Source: Paenibacillus sp. 1781tsa1
GTDB lineage: Bacteria; Bacillota; Bacilli; Paenibacillales; Paenibacillaceae
Length of the DNA stretch: 64,000 bases
Reading direction: 5' to 3'
Assembly (NCBI RefSeq): GCF_024159265.1
Contig: NZ_JAMYWY010000001.1
Location: 7,006,001 to 7,070,000 of the forward strand
Shown: positions 25,520 to 34,657 of the stretch, piece by piece
Layout of the letters: each line of letters starts with the position of its first letter
Position numbering within the stretch: the first letter of the stretch is position 1
Made by a program: the position numbers and the translations under genes
Notes under the pieces: model-generated
What the model saw: the letters and a program-made list of their open reading frames with translations, nothing else
What the model was told of the DNA's origin: nothing
Databases searched by the model: none

Positions 25520-26806
25520 TTACTCGTAGATTGGAAGAACTTGATTTGTTTGCTCACGGTTACGACCAACGGAGAAGATGGCAATTGGAATGCCTGTCAG
25601 TTCGGAAACACGTTTTACATAATTCTGTGTGTTCACTGGCAGGTCTTCGAGTTTCTTCGCTCCGGTGATATCTTCGCTCCATCCTGGCATCTCTTCGTAT
25701 ACCGCTTCACATTCTGCCAGCATTTTGAGGCTTGCCGGATAGTGTGTGATGACCTCGCCACGGAATTTGTATCCTGTGCAGATTTTTACGGTTTCCAGAC
25801 CTGTCATTACGTCCAGAGAGTTCAGGGATAAACCTGTAATTCCGCTGACACGACGTGCGTGGCGAACAACAACACTATCGAACCAACCCACACGACGTGG
25901 ACGTCCAGTTACCGTGCCGTACTCATGTCCAGTCTCACGGATTTGGTCGCCGATTGCATCATGCAATTCCGTAGGGAATGGGCCATCTCCTACACGGGTT
26001 GTGTAAGCTTTCGCTACTCCAATGACTTGCTGAATACGAGCCGGGCCTACGCCAGAACCGATACATACGCCGCCTGCGGACGGATTGGATGATGTAACAA
26101 ATGGATAAGTTCCTTGATCAAGGTCCAACATAACGCCTTGTGCGCCTTCAAACAGTACTTTTTTGTCCTCATCAATATATTCGTTCAGAACAACAGATGT
26201 ATCACGTACATATGGACGCAGAATTTCAGCATATCCGAGGTAATCTTGCAGAATCTCTTCAACATCAACAGGCTGGCCGCCGTAGACTTGCTCGATGACG
26301 CGGTTCTTCTCTTTGACCAGATGACGCAGTTTCAGTTCGAAATCTTCAGCATCCATCAGGTCAACCATCCGAATACCAATACGAGCTGATTTGTCCATGT
26401 AACATGGGCCAATTCCTTTGCCAGTCGTACCAATTTTGTTCGGACCTTTGCTCTCTTCTTCGAGTGCATCCAATACCATGTGATATGGCAGGATAATATG
26501 TGCGCGCTCACTGATGGACAAGTTCTTGGTTGTAAAATCGTTGTCATGAATATAGTTAATTTCTTCGATGAGTGCCTTCGGGTTGATAACCATTCCGTTA
26601 CCAATAACACACGCTTTATCCGTGTAGAAAATCCCTGATGGAATCATCGTCAGTTTATATTTTTTGTTATCAATCAGAATTGTATGACCCGCATTGTTAC
26701 CACCTTGATAACGAGCCACCACATCAGCGCTCTCCGCCAAATAATCCGTGATTTTACCTTTTCCTTCGTCTCCCCATTGCGTTCCCACTACAACTACCGT
26801 TGACAT
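25520..26806 (-). CDS. purA: Adenylosuccinate synthetase
   Basis: 428 residues from the ATG at 26806, which has GGAGG 10 bp upstream; an ATG three codons earlier is too close to that site. It joins IMP and aspartate with GTP to give adenylosuccinate, the first AMP-specific step. Signatures: the P-loop GTQWGDEGKGK at the N-terminus, the GNNAGHT substrate loop, GTTGKGIGPCY, and TGRPRRVGWFD. Transcribed alone from a strong promoter with a roughly 170-nt leader and PurR-like boxes. Confidence 0.98.
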   Translation of the reverse strand: MSTVVVVGTQWGDEGKGKITDYLAESADVVARYQGGNNAGHTILIDNKKYKLTMIPSGIFYTDKACVIGNGMVINPKALIEEINYIHDNDFTTKNLSISERAHIILPYHMVLDALEEESKGPNKIGTTGKGIGPCYMDKSARIGIRMVDLMDAEDFELKLRHLVKEKNRVIEQVYGGQPVDVEEILQDYLGYAEILRPYVRDTSVVLNEYIDEDKKVLFEGAQGVMLDLDQGTYPFVTSSNPSAGGVCIGSGVGPARIQQVIGVAKAYTTRVGDGPFPTELHDAIGDQIRETGHEYGTVTGRPRRVGWFDSVVVRHARRVSGITGLSLNSLDVMTGLETVKICTGYKFRGEVITHYPASLKMLAECEAVYEEMPGWSEDITGAKKLEDLPVNTQNYVKRVSELTGIPIAIFSVGRNREQTNQVLPIYE

Positions 26807-26977
26807 AGTTAACATTCCTCCGTGGGTGCCTTGCGCACCTTTGTATTGGTCTGTCCGTCCTCTATCCCGGCAGGCATGTTACGCAATAAACCGACTGAGA
26901 AGCGTGCTAACGGACAGTAAAAATGTCCTTCCGTTACATTCAAGGGAAGGTTTGCGCTGCTTTAACGCAGCAGTATT

Positions 26978-27006
26978 AGTGTACCAGTACCCTTTTTCAA
27001 AGTCAA
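26978..27006 (-). promoter_or_regulatory. purA promoter
   Basis: TTGACT (27001-27006), exactly 17 bp, then TACACT (26978-26983) on the minus strand. This implies a leader of about 165 nt before the purA ATG. Confidence 0.75.
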
Positions 27007-27010
27007 ATCA

Positions 27011-27055
27011 AATGGCGAACAATTAGATATAGTACAACCGTAATGTTCGGGATTT
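27011..27055 (-). promoter_or_regulatory. Candidate PurR box pair upstream of purA
   Basis: AATCCCGAACATT (minus strand, 27042-27054) matches AWWWCCGAACWWT with one mismatch. An oppositely oriented weaker copy, ATTGTTCGCCATT (27011-27023), has two mismatches. Paired inverted boxes just upstream of the -35 are the arrangement bound by Bacillus PurR. Confidence 0.5.
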
Positions 27056-27072
27056 ACCCATAATTTCGACAC

Positions 27073-27122
27073 AAAAAACCGGAGACCTCAGTCCAATCTT
27101 GCTTGACTGCTATCACCGGTTC
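27073..27122 (-). terminator. Terminator of the gdpP-rplI-dnaB unit
   Basis: Long stem with AACCGG/CCGGTT at the base and CAGTC/GACTG higher up, followed by TTTTTTG on the minus strand, about 130 bp after dnaB. Confidence 0.8.
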
Positions 27123-27250
27123 AAGGATATCTATTTTAATGTGAATCTATATCTGGTATTTATAACACATGAATGAGTTCAGTTGCTCTAATAGTTGATC
27201 TTCGGGACAGACGAGTTTGCTTCCTGATCAGAGCCGTCAGCACCTGCCCG

Positions 27251-28612
27251 TTACATCGCGAAGGCGTCATTGTGCGCCCTCTCGTAGTTGACGAATTTAT
27301 TAAAGTTTTTCAGGAAGACCAGTTCTACTGTACCTACCGGACCGTTACGCTGTTTCGCGATAATGATCTCGATAATATTTTTCTTTTCGGTATCCTGATT
27401 ATAGTAGTCATCCCGGTAGAGGAACGCTACGATGTCGGCATCTTGCTCAATCGAACCCGATTCCCGCAAGTCACTCATCATCGGACGTTTATCCTGACGC
27501 TGCTCTACACCCCGGCTCAGCTGAGACAAGGCGATAACTGGAACTTCCAGTTCCCGGCCAATCTGCTTCAGTGTACGTGAGATCTCGGATACCTCTTGTT
27601 GACGGTTCTCCCCGGCTTTACCGCGTCCACTAATCAATTGAAGGTAGTCAATCAGGATCATACCCAGACCTTTCTCCTTCTTCAGACGACGGCATTTGGC
27701 ACGAATATCGGCTACCGTGATACCAGGTGTGTCATCGATATAGATATTAGCTTCGTTGAGAGCTGCGATACCCATCGTCAGCTTCTGCCAATCTTCATCC
27801 CCTTTGAATTCCCCTGTACGAAGAACTCCCGCGTCCAGGTTGGCTTCCGCACAGATCATCCGTTGTACGAGCTGTGCAGCCGACATCTCCAGACTGAAGA
27901 TGGCTACCGTTTCTTGCGCGCGGATGCCTACATTTTGAGCAATATTCAAGGCGAAGGCAGTCTTACCTACGGATGGACGCGCCGCTACAATGATCAAGTC
28001 ACTGCGCTGGAAGCCGGCAGTCATCTTGTCCAAATCGATAAAGCCGGAAGGGATGCCGGTTGTCGTTCCCCGGTTCTGATGCAGCGTTTCGACTTTATCG
28101 AATACTTCCATCAATACGTCCTGAATGGCTATAAAACCACTACTGGAGCGACGATTGGAAATCTCCAGAATACGACGTTCAGCTTCTCCAAGCATGGCTG
28201 CAACATCTTCGCCGCCTGTATATCCTTCGCTTACGATCTGTGTTGCCGTACGAATCAGACGACGCAGCATCGATTTCTCTTCAATAATCTGAGCGTAATA
28301 GTCTACGTTCGCAGCTGTAGGTACACCATGAGCCAGCTTAGCCAGATAACTAACGCCGCCGATGTCCTCCAGCTCACCTTTATCCTTCAGAAGCGAGGTC
28401 AGTGTAACGAGGTCAATCGGTTGATTTCCCTCGCCAAGTTGGATCATCGCTTCAAAGATTAATTGATGGGGCTTATCATAGAAATCCTCGGTTTGCACCC
28501 GTTCCATCGCTGTAATCAGGGCTTCACCCTGCAACAGGATTGCACCCAGCACGGCCTGTTCGGCTTCCAGGTTCTGCGGGGGAATCCGGTCGAATAACAT
28601 TTCGCCGCCCAT
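27251..28612 (-). CDS. dnaB: Replicative DNA helicase DnaB (DnaC in Bacillus)
   Basis: 453 residues. The hexameric replicative helicase. N-terminal primase-interacting helical domain (MLFDRIPPQNLEAEQAVLGAIL), then a RecA-type ATPase with Walker A ARPSVGKTAFALN, Walker B MILIDYLQLI, and the C-terminal QLSRGVEQR and SDLRESGSIEQDAD motifs. The track start is ATG at 28612; an ATG four codons later (28600) gives the usual MLFDRIPPQ start and is equally likely. It follows rplI by 1 bp, translationally coupled. Confidence 0.97.
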   Translation of the reverse strand: MGGEMLFDRIPPQNLEAEQAVLGAILLQGEALITAMERVQTEDFYDKPHQLIFEAMIQLGEGNQPIDLVTLTSLLKDKGELEDIGGVSYLAKLAHGVPTAANVDYYAQIIEEKSMLRRLIRTATQIVSEGYTGGEDVAAMLGEAERRILEISNRRSSSGFIAIQDVLMEVFDKVETLHQNRGTTTGIPSGFIDLDKMTAGFQRSDLIIVAARPSVGKTAFALNIAQNVGIRAQETVAIFSLEMSAAQLVQRMICAEANLDAGVLRTGEFKGDEDWQKLTMGIAALNEANIYIDDTPGITVADIRAKCRRLKKEKGLGMILIDYLQLISGRGKAGENRQQEVSEISRTLKQIGRELEVPVIALSQLSRGVEQRQDKRPMMSDLRESGSIEQDADIVAFLYRDDYYNQDTEKKNIIEIIIAKQRNGPVGTVELVFLKNFNKFVNYERAHNDAFAM

Positions 28613-28613
28613 C

Positions 28614-29057
28614 TTACTCTTCCGTTACCTGTACCTTCAAGGTTGCCTTCACTTCAGGGTGAACCTTGACAGTTACTTGTGTTACGCCGAGTGTACGAAT
28701 AGGCTCGTCCAGCTCAATTTTGCGTTTGTCTACTTTCAGACCTTTTTTAGACAAAGCTTCTGCAATCTGTTTGCTGGTAATAGCGCCGAACAGACGACCA
28801 CCTTCGCCGGATTTGGCTTTCAGTTCAGTCACTTCTGCTTCCAGCTTCTTCGCGAGTGCTTCCGCTTCTGCTTTCTCTTCTTGTTTAATTCTTTCTTCAG
28901 CTGCCTTCTGGTTGTCCAGTGTCTTCATGTTGCCATCCGTTGCCGGACGTGCAATTCCCCGTGGCAGTAGGAAGTTCTGTGCGTAGCCCTCAGATACTTC
29001 CTTCACTTGCCCTTTCTTGCCTTGACCCTTCATATCTTTTATAAAAATGACTTTCAT
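28614..29057 (-). CDS. rplI: 50S ribosomal protein L9
   Basis: 147 residues, the normal length. N-terminal rRNA-binding domain MKVIFIKDMKGQGKKGQVKEV with the GYAQNFLLPRGIA motif, a long central helix rich in Lys, Glu and Ala, and a C-terminal domain with the GRLFGAITSKQIAEAL motif. Its start overlaps the gdpP stop by 4 bp, so translation is coupled. Confidence 0.98.
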   Translation of the reverse strand: MKVIFIKDMKGQGKKGQVKEVSEGYAQNFLLPRGIARPATDGNMKTLDNQKAAEERIKQEEKAEAEALAKKLEAEVTELKAKSGEGGRLFGAITSKQIAEALSKKGLKVDKRKIELDEPIRTLGVTQVTVKVHPEVKATLKVQVTEE

Positions 29058-31045
29058 TCGAACAGCCCCTCTTCCTTTTCGATTTCAGCCAGTACGTTCG
29101 TCAGCCGTTTTTCTGCCTCTCCAAGCGTTCCTTCAAGCTGCACGGCAGCATTCGTCAAATGTCCGCCACCGCCCAGTCGTTCCATGACAACTTGAACATT
29201 CATGCGGCCCAGCGATCTCGCGCTGATGCCAATCAGTCCATCCGGACGCTCACTAATCACAAATGAAGCGACCACGTCGGTCATGTTCAGCAATGTGTCC
29301 GCCACCTGGGCGATCATCATCTGTGAAATCTTGCTACCAGGGTCCGTGACCGCCAGCGCAATGTTCCCGTATACCATTTTAGCATGCTTTATGATTTCTG
29401 CCTTAGCAATATATTCTGACAGATCTTCTTTCATCAACCGTTGGACCATAATGGTGTCCGCACCACTACGTCGCAGGAAGCCTGCCGCTTCGAACGTTCT
29501 GGAACCAGTGTGCAATGCAAAATGCTTCGTATCCATCGTGATTCCGGCAAGCAGAGCCGTAGCTTCAAGTGGAGTAAATTGTACTTTGTCATGAATATAT
29601 TGCAATAGCTCCGTTACCAGTTCCGCAGCTGAAGAAGCGTAAGGCTCCAGATAAATCAACACAGCATCATTGATGAACTCCTCACCCCGACGATGGTGAT
29701 CCACAACGACAACACGGGTTGCAGACTGCACCAGTTTCGGCTCCATGGTCATAGAGGCCTTGTGTGTATCCACCACAACCAGCAGCGTGTGCTCTGTCAT
29801 CATCTGGGTTGCTTGTTCCGGTGATACAAATGCTTTGGACAACTTCTCGTCCTTGTTCACTTGCTCCATCATCCGTTCGATCGCTGGATTAATTCCATCC
29901 AGAACAATGCGTGCTTCCACATTGTACAGACTCGCCGCTTTCCAGACCCCGATAGATGCACCAATTGCGTCCATATCCGGGATTTTGTGCCCCATGATGA
30001 GCACTCGATCGCTCTCCTGCATCAGATCACGCAGCGCGTGCGCAATAACGCGGGCTCTGACCCGTGTCCGTTTCTCCACGGCGTTGGACTTGCCCCCGTA
30101 GAAAGACAGGCGTTGTCCAGACTTTACAGCAGCTTGATCGCCGCCGCGTCCAAGAGCCATGTCCAGACTGGACTGTGCCAATTCTCCCATCTCGCTAATG
30201 CTGTCCGAACCAAACGCGAGTCCTACACTGAGTGTCATTGGCACTTTGAGGTCAGCGGTCATCTCCCGAACTTCATCCAAAATGACAAATCGGCTCTGCT
30301 CCAGTTCTTGCAATGACTTATGATTCAGCATCAACAGATAACGATCCGAAGACAGCCGGCGCAGGTACACTTCATACTGCTTGGCCCATGAGGTAATCTC
30401 ACTGGTCACACGGGCAATCAGCGCGGTACGCTGCTGGTCGTCCATGCCTTGGGCAGCCTCGTCCAGATTATCCAGAACGAGAATACCCAAAGCAAGACGT
30501 TCATTTTCATATTTATCACGAAGAATGGCTAACTCCGTAATCTCGTATACATATACATACCGCTCCTGCGGGTTATGAATAACTCCATAATGCCGATCAT
30601 CCAACTGGAATTCGTCATGGAACTCCCTGGATGAATGTTCCTTCGTCCCATCCTTCTTCTCTTTAGGCTGAGGAAGTTTGGGAAACAAATTAAGCAGCGG
30701 ATTACCCACCATTGTCTTCTCCTGGAACATCTCCGCAACGAAGCGATTATGCCACTCTACCGTACGATCTTCGCTGTACAGCACAATTCCGAATGGAAGC
30801 ATGCTGACCGCTTCCCCCTCCATCCGTTTGATCCGGATAGACAGGCCATTAATGTAGTCGTTAAGCTCACGGCGGAACGCGAGCTCCGCCTTAATCATGA
30901 CGATTCCCAGCGCCGAAGCCAGTATCAGACTAATCAAACCAAGCGTCCAGTTATAAATGGTAACGAACATAACGAGCAACAGCAGCAGTATGAACGCCCA
31001 TACGGTATAGTAGCCGTGCCAGCGTTTCTTCAGAAATTTAGGCAA
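29054..31045 (-). CDS. gdpP: Cyclic-di-AMP phosphodiesterase GdpP
   Basis: 663 residues. Two N-terminal TM helices, a PAS-like heme-binding region (about 70-150), a degenerate GGDEF domain (about 170-300), then DHH and DHHA1 domains. The phosphodiesterase metal site is shown by GHKIPDMDAIGA, VVVDTH and VVVDHHRRGEEF, and by the C-terminal GGGGHLTNAAVQL glycine-rich motif. It hydrolyses c-di-AMP to pApA and so tunes potassium and wall homeostasis. It is flanked by YybS and L9, the conserved Bacillales order. Confidence 0.96.
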   Translation of the reverse strand: MPKFLKKRWHGYYTVWAFILLLLLVMFVTIYNWTLGLISLILASALGIVMIKAELAFRRELNDYINGLSIRIKRMEGEAVSMLPFGIVLYSEDRTVEWHNRFVAEMFQEKTMVGNPLLNLFPKLPQPKEKKDGTKEHSSREFHDEFQLDDRHYGVIHNPQERYVYVYEITELAILRDKYENERLALGILVLDNLDEAAQGMDDQQRTALIARVTSEITSWAKQYEVYLRRLSSDRYLLMLNHKSLQELEQSRFVILDEVREMTADLKVPMTLSVGLAFGSDSISEMGELAQSSLDMALGRGGDQAAVKSGQRLSFYGGKSNAVEKRTRVRARVIAHALRDLMQESDRVLIMGHKIPDMDAIGASIGVWKAASLYNVEARIVLDGINPAIERMMEQVNKDEKLSKAFVSPEQATQMMTEHTLLVVVDTHKASMTMEPKLVQSATRVVVVDHHRRGEEFINDAVLIYLEPYASSAAELVTELLQYIHDKVQFTPLEATALLAGITMDTKHFALHTGSRTFEAAGFLRRSGADTIMVQRLMKEDLSEYIAKAEIIKHAKMVYGNIALAVTDPGSKISQMMIAQVADTLLNMTDVVASFVISERPDGLIGISARSLGRMNVQVVMERLGGGGHLTNAAVQLEGTLGEAEKRLTNVLAEIEKEEGLFE

Positions 31046-31056
31046 GACTCATCACC

Positions 31057-31977
31057 CTATCGTTTTGATTTCGATATTGCCTCACGAAGCGGGAACGCCA
31101 GATCGATAATTCCGATAATCCGAAGCGGACCAATGAAGAAAACCGCAGCCGCCAGAAAATATGGTATAACCGGATTCCATTTCTTTGTATGTGAGAGAAA
31201 GAAGAAGAAGCCGATCGCTTGAATCATGAAGCCCAGATTGATTAACGGCGACAGATTCATGGCAATCATCGTCCAGTATGTTCCATCGCTTTGTCTCGAG
31301 ATCACTTCGATCAACAGTGCGAGGAAATAATACCAGATCAACGCACGCGGCATACGCCACTCTCTTGCTGGTGGAAGCTTCGATACCACCACACCCATCA
31401 CGTTCAGAATCGGACGCGCAATGGCGTGTGTAATGAAGGCCATTACCATCGATGTGACAACGAGAGCAAACGGAATCATAAGCTGTGTTTGTTTGGCGAC
31501 ATCCTCGGTCATCTCGGGTGTCCATGCAAACCCGTTGATCATCTGATTAGATGTATTGGTTAACGGTTCAATGGTCAATTTGACCACATCTTCAATATAA
31601 CTGGACAGGTCGAATTGGAAAATGACACTGCCGACCAAGAGCAACAACAAGTATTCTGCCAACATCATGCCACTTCCCGCCATCAGCGCAAACAGGGCCG
31701 ATTTGCGTGTTTTATACGCGTGACCCATAACAATCGCGGGCAGGGTAAAGATGAGCAATAGTAACAGATAGATGGGGTGGAATACGACCAAAATAACAGC
31801 TACGGGCACGAGATGCCATATAAATGATTTTAAAGATAATGAAGCATACAAAATAACTCCCGGAATCATCATAAAAAATATGGCAAGTACCGATAAAGGA
31901 GTTAACAGCGAAAGCAGCAAGAGCAGATAAACTGCGCTCCAAACAGCTGATTTAAAGCTAAATTTCAACAAATTCAC
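31057..31977 (-). CDS. YybS-like DUF2232 membrane protein
   Basis: 306 residues with about eight hydrophobic segments and short loops, and the VMGHAYKTRKSA loop often seen in the YybS/DUF2232 family. In Bacillales it precedes gdpP, as here (11 bp apart). Its function is unknown. Topology suggests an ECF-S-like membrane protein, but no ECF ATPase is nearby. Its start overlaps the upstream MazG-like gene by 4 bp. Confidence 0.88.
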   Translation of the reverse strand: MNLLKFSFKSAVWSAVYLLLLLSLLTPLSVLAIFFMMIPGVILYASLSLKSFIWHLVPVAVILVVFHPIYLLLLLIFTLPAIVMGHAYKTRKSALFALMAGSGMMLAEYLLLLLVGSVIFQFDLSSYIEDVVKLTIEPLTNTSNQMINGFAWTPEMTEDVAKQTQLMIPFALVVTSMVMAFITHAIARPILNVMGVVVSKLPPAREWRMPRALIWYYFLALLIEVISRQSDGTYWTMIAMNLSPLINLGFMIQAIGFFFFLSHTKKWNPVIPYFLAAAVFFIGPLRIIGIIDLAFPLREAISKSKR

Positions 31978-32291
31978 CTCTTACGCATATGATCTTCTAG
32001 CGCGGAAATATCCTGGTACCAGTCTTCAAGCTGGTGACCTTCCTGTTTATGCTTTCTCAACTTCTCAACTAGCAGTGCATCCAGATCCTTGAAAGGAATA
32101 CCGAGCCTGCGGCCCAATATGTAACTACTCATAATCAAACTGGCAAGACTGTCCCCGATTCGAGTTGTACTGCCTTCCCATAACGCCTTGAATAATCGGG
32201 ATACCTGATCAAGCACCTCGGTTTTCAGCCATTCAATCACTTTAGCGCGTTTGGCTACATCCAGTTCTTTAGGCATATTGGCGAAAGTCAC
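31974..32291 (-). CDS. MazG-like family protein
   Basis: 105 residues, almost wholly helical. The MazG-like four-helix arrangement is suggested by LDVAKRAKVIEWLKTEVLDQVSRLFKALWEG and DSLASLIMSSYILGRRLG, but the full EExxE...ExxD metal motif of active MazG pyrophosphatases is not clear. First gene of the MazG-like, YybS, GdpP, L9, DnaB unit; a GGGAG site lies upstream. Probably a structural relative rather than a proven NTP pyrophosphatase. Confidence 0.7.
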   Translation of the reverse strand: MTFANMPKELDVAKRAKVIEWLKTEVLDQVSRLFKALWEGSTTRIGDSLASLIMSSYILGRRLGIPFKDLDALLVEKLRKHKQEGHQLEDWYQDISALEDHMRKR

Positions 32292-32541
32292 TCTCCCCCG
32301 AAAAAGCTTTATTCTCGATTATAGCATAAAAAGAGGGCCCGCAAAATTACCCCAAAAAGCGGAGAAGTTCTCCGAAACTGATGTCAGGTACTTATGCGGA
32401 GTCCTCCGTACATCCTATCGACCTATATATTTTTCAAAAGCTTCGAATGCGCCCTTGGTTCAGCACTTCTTAAGTTTAACATGATACCGGACGGCTGTGA
32501 TTATCCCTCACGACACAATAATGTTTAAATTCGGTACAGCC

Positions 32542-32967
32542 TTACTTAGCCTTGATCGATTCTTTGGCTACAATGCCCTCGCAGTACTCAATAATCTGAC
32601 TCCGTCTGACAATACCAATGAACCGATCCATGTCATCGACCACAGGAACAAAGTTCTGAACTTTAGCCAGATTAATCAGGTCTTCCATGTTGGCGTCAAT
32701 GGATACGGGTTTAATATCCAAGCGAAGTGGAACGTCTTTGAGCAAGAATTTTGAAGCGTTTTCAAATGAAATCTTTCCCTCGGCATTCTTCATATACCAC
32801 AGTAAGTCACCTTCGGTAACCGTACCAATATATTTGCCCTCTTTATTCAAAATGGGCACCGCCGTAAAACGATGATATTCCATTCGTTCCAACGTTTGCC
32901 GCAGCGTAGAATCCGACGTCACACACGTAACCTCTTGTTTGGGTAGCAAAAAAAATGCGATGTTCAT
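32542..32967 (-). CDS. Two-CBS-domain protein, possible nucleotide sensor
   Basis: 141 residues made only of a CBS pair: residues about 8-60 (TLRQTLERMEYHRFTAVPIL, GTVTEGDLLWYM) and 78-135 (MEDLINLAKVQNFVPVVDD, GIVRRSQIIEY). No catalytic domain. CBS pairs bind adenylyl ligands. The length and layout recall DarB/CbpB (YkuL), a c-di-AMP-binding CBS protein, and it sits near the c-di-AMP phosphodiesterase gene. That link is a guess from context; ATP, AMP or another ligand is equally possible. Confidence 0.85.
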   Translation of the reverse strand: MNIAFFLLPKQEVTCVTSDSTLRQTLERMEYHRFTAVPILNKEGKYIGTVTEGDLLWYMKNAEGKISFENASKFLLKDVPLRLDIKPVSIDANMEDLINLAKVQNFVPVVDDMDRFIGIVRRSQIIEYCEGIVAKESIKAK

Positions 32968-33079
32968 ACCCTTGTGTATCCTCCTTGTGAATTTCTTCGT
33001 TCAACTTATCTCGCTCAACTTATATTATACGGATTAGAACGCAGGATGTTCCAAAAGGATCATAGTTCTCACTACAGGG

Positions 33080-33114
33080 AAAAAAACAGCAGCCCGCGAA
33101 TAAACGTACTGCTG
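33080..33114 (-). terminator. Terminator of the LCP gene
   Basis: CAGCAG/CTGCTG-based stem with a 16-nt loop, followed by TTTTTTTCCC on the minus strand, 37 bp past the stop codon. Confidence 0.8.
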
Positions 33115-33150
33115 ATTGTGGTCTACTACACATCATCGGTATGGAATTGG

Positions 33151-34185
33151 TTATTCAATCTTTTGCCGGTCAGGGATCATTACTTCACCGGCTGGAGTCG
33201 ATTGATCCATCCAGTTGTTAATCAGCTCTTTGGCATATTGGACATCTTTCTCGTCAGCCTGGCCATAATAGATACCATCTTTTTTCATCCCCTCACCAAG
33301 AATGGTGAAGCTTGAAATCTGCGGTTTCTCCTGAGTAAGCACCTGTTTAGCCAGATCAATAATAAAAGAAGCTCGCATATCGGTCTGGAAGCTGTCTCCC
33401 ATAATCTGAATCAATTCCGGAATTTTGGCGATTTGATTCAAATTGAGCATCTCATTCGCCATCGCGTTCAGGAAAATCTGCTGCCGCTTGGTACGATTAA
33501 AATCACTATCCTCACGGTATCTTACATAATACAATGCTTCCTGCCCGTCATAGATCGGCTTACCGCCTTCAATCGTGAATTGCACATGATCCGGGTTTTT
33601 GTTCACAATGTCCTCATCAATTGGCAGTTTTACACCACCAAGCGCATCAACCACTTTTTTGATTCCGTCGAAGTTGATCGTTGCATAGTAACCTACATCA
33701 GCATCAAGGAATTTCTCCACCGTATTGATGGACATATTCTCCCCACCGAAAGCATAGGCATGCGCCAGCTTATCATAATCATCTACGCCGTCCTTGTTTG
33801 CATCCCGTCCCACAATCTGCACATACGTATCACGTGGAATGGATACCAGAAGCACACGGGATTCCTTCGGACGTACTACAGCATAGATAATGGTGTCCGA
33901 ACGTCCACGCGTCTTCTCATAGGCACGTTTATCCGAACCCAGCAGTAACACGGAGAAAGGTTCCTTACGGTATACCGTTGGATCAGGCGTATTGTTGCCT
34001 TCTTGCGGTACATAAGAGCGGGATAGCTGATCTTCTACCGAACCGGCGAGAAACAGATCAAATGCCGCCACAGCCAGCTGCTGACGGAACAAATAACCTC
34101 CGATTAACAAAACAACAAGTGAAACGAGCGTTATATATAGGCCTTTTCTTCTTTTCTTCTTCTTATCTTTAGTTCTGCTTTTCAT
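33151..34185 (-). CDS. LytR-CpsA-Psr (LCP) family wall-polymer ligase
   Basis: 344 residues. Very basic cytoplasmic N-terminus (KSRTKDKKKKRRKG), one TM helix (about 16-36), then an extracytoplasmic LCP catalytic domain. Characteristic segments: FSVLLLGSDKR, RSDTIIYAVV, VLLVSIPRDTYVQI, KLAHAYAFGG and YVRYREDSDFNRTKRQQ, including the conserved Arg and Asp residues that bind polyprenyl pyrophosphate. It attaches teichoic acid or other glycopolymers to peptidoglycan. Monocistronic. Confidence 0.95.
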   Translation of the reverse strand: MKSRTKDKKKKRRKGLYITLVSLVVLLIGGYLFRQQLAVAAFDLFLAGSVEDQLSRSYVPQEGNNTPDPTVYRKEPFSVLLLGSDKRAYEKTRGRSDTIIYAVVRPKESRVLLVSIPRDTYVQIVGRDANKDGVDDYDKLAHAYAFGGENMSINTVEKFLDADVGYYATINFDGIKKVVDALGGVKLPIDEDIVNKNPDHVQFTIEGGKPIYDGQEALYYVRYREDSDFNRTKRQQIFLNAMANEMLNLNQIAKIPELIQIMGDSFQTDMRASFIIDLAKQVLTQEKPQISSFTILGEGMKKDGIYYGQADEKDVQYAKELINNWMDQSTPAGEVMIPDRQKIE

Positions 34186-34284
34186 CCATTGATTCCTTCT
34201 TCACTATGAAAATGATACTGCCTGGCTATATAAGTTTCATCTAAATATTTACACAAATAACGGAGAGGTCAGAGAAAACCTGAA

Positions 34285-34337
34285 GAAGCGTAGCTAAAAG
34301 CTTTCTGAAAGAAAGCTACATCGAAAGCATACGCTTC
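34285..34337. repeat. Nested hairpin element
   Basis: Outer arms GAAGCGTA (34285-34292) and TACGCTTC (34330-34337) are perfect complements. They enclose an AGCTTTC/GAAAGCT hairpin. Confidence 0.6.
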
Positions 34338-34400
34338 GCCTTTATCACCGGATTTTAACCTTTGGAAAGGAAATCAAAAAATCTGGGGATAACAGCGATC

Positions 34401-34458
34401 GGAAGGTTACTCTGAACTCGCAGTGATGCAGTGTAACGATTCGTTGAACTTATATAAT
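34401..34458. repeat. About 60-bp dispersed repeat, copy 2
   Basis: GGAAGGTTACTCTGAACTCG followed by CAGTGATGCAGT, ending in an A+T-rich TATATAAT. Counterpart of 17214-17275. Confidence 0.6.
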
Positions 34459-34596
34459 ACCAATTAAACGTCTGGGATGCCTTGTGACTCGGTGTCCTCT
34501 GAAGTTTTCTCTCTCTGGAATCAAGACACCGCTTACGCTCGTTCTATTGTAATCATTGCGGGAGGAAGAAAAGTTACAATCCGGTTAAATTGAAAA

Positions 34597-34640
34597 GAAC
34601 AGCGACTCCTTTTTAGTTTCAAAAAGTACACTGTTCTCTT
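34597..34640 (-). terminator. Terminator of the MFS gene
   Basis: GAACAG/CTGTTC stem enlarged by an AAAAAG/CTTTTT pairing, then a T-rich tail on the minus strand. It lies just past the MFS stop codon. Confidence 0.65.
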
Positions 34641-34657
34641 CATTTTCACACATGATG

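Larger units (their letters stand above)
26807..27250. other. Gap: purA leader, promoter and PurR-like boxes; dnaB terminator
   Basis: 444 bp. From right to left on the minus strand: the dnaB terminator (27073-27122), PurR-like boxes (27011-27055), the purA promoter (26978-27006), and a leader with two or three hairpins, including CTGCTGCGTTAAAGCAG and a longer GTCCGT/ACGGAC pairing. Confidence 0.7.
34186..34657. other. Gap with structured and dispersed repeats
   Basis: 472 bp between LCP and MFS genes. It holds a nested hairpin element (34285-34337), copy 2 of the roughly 60-bp dispersed repeat (34401-34458) and the MFS terminator (34597-34640). No gene is supported. Confidence 0.7.
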
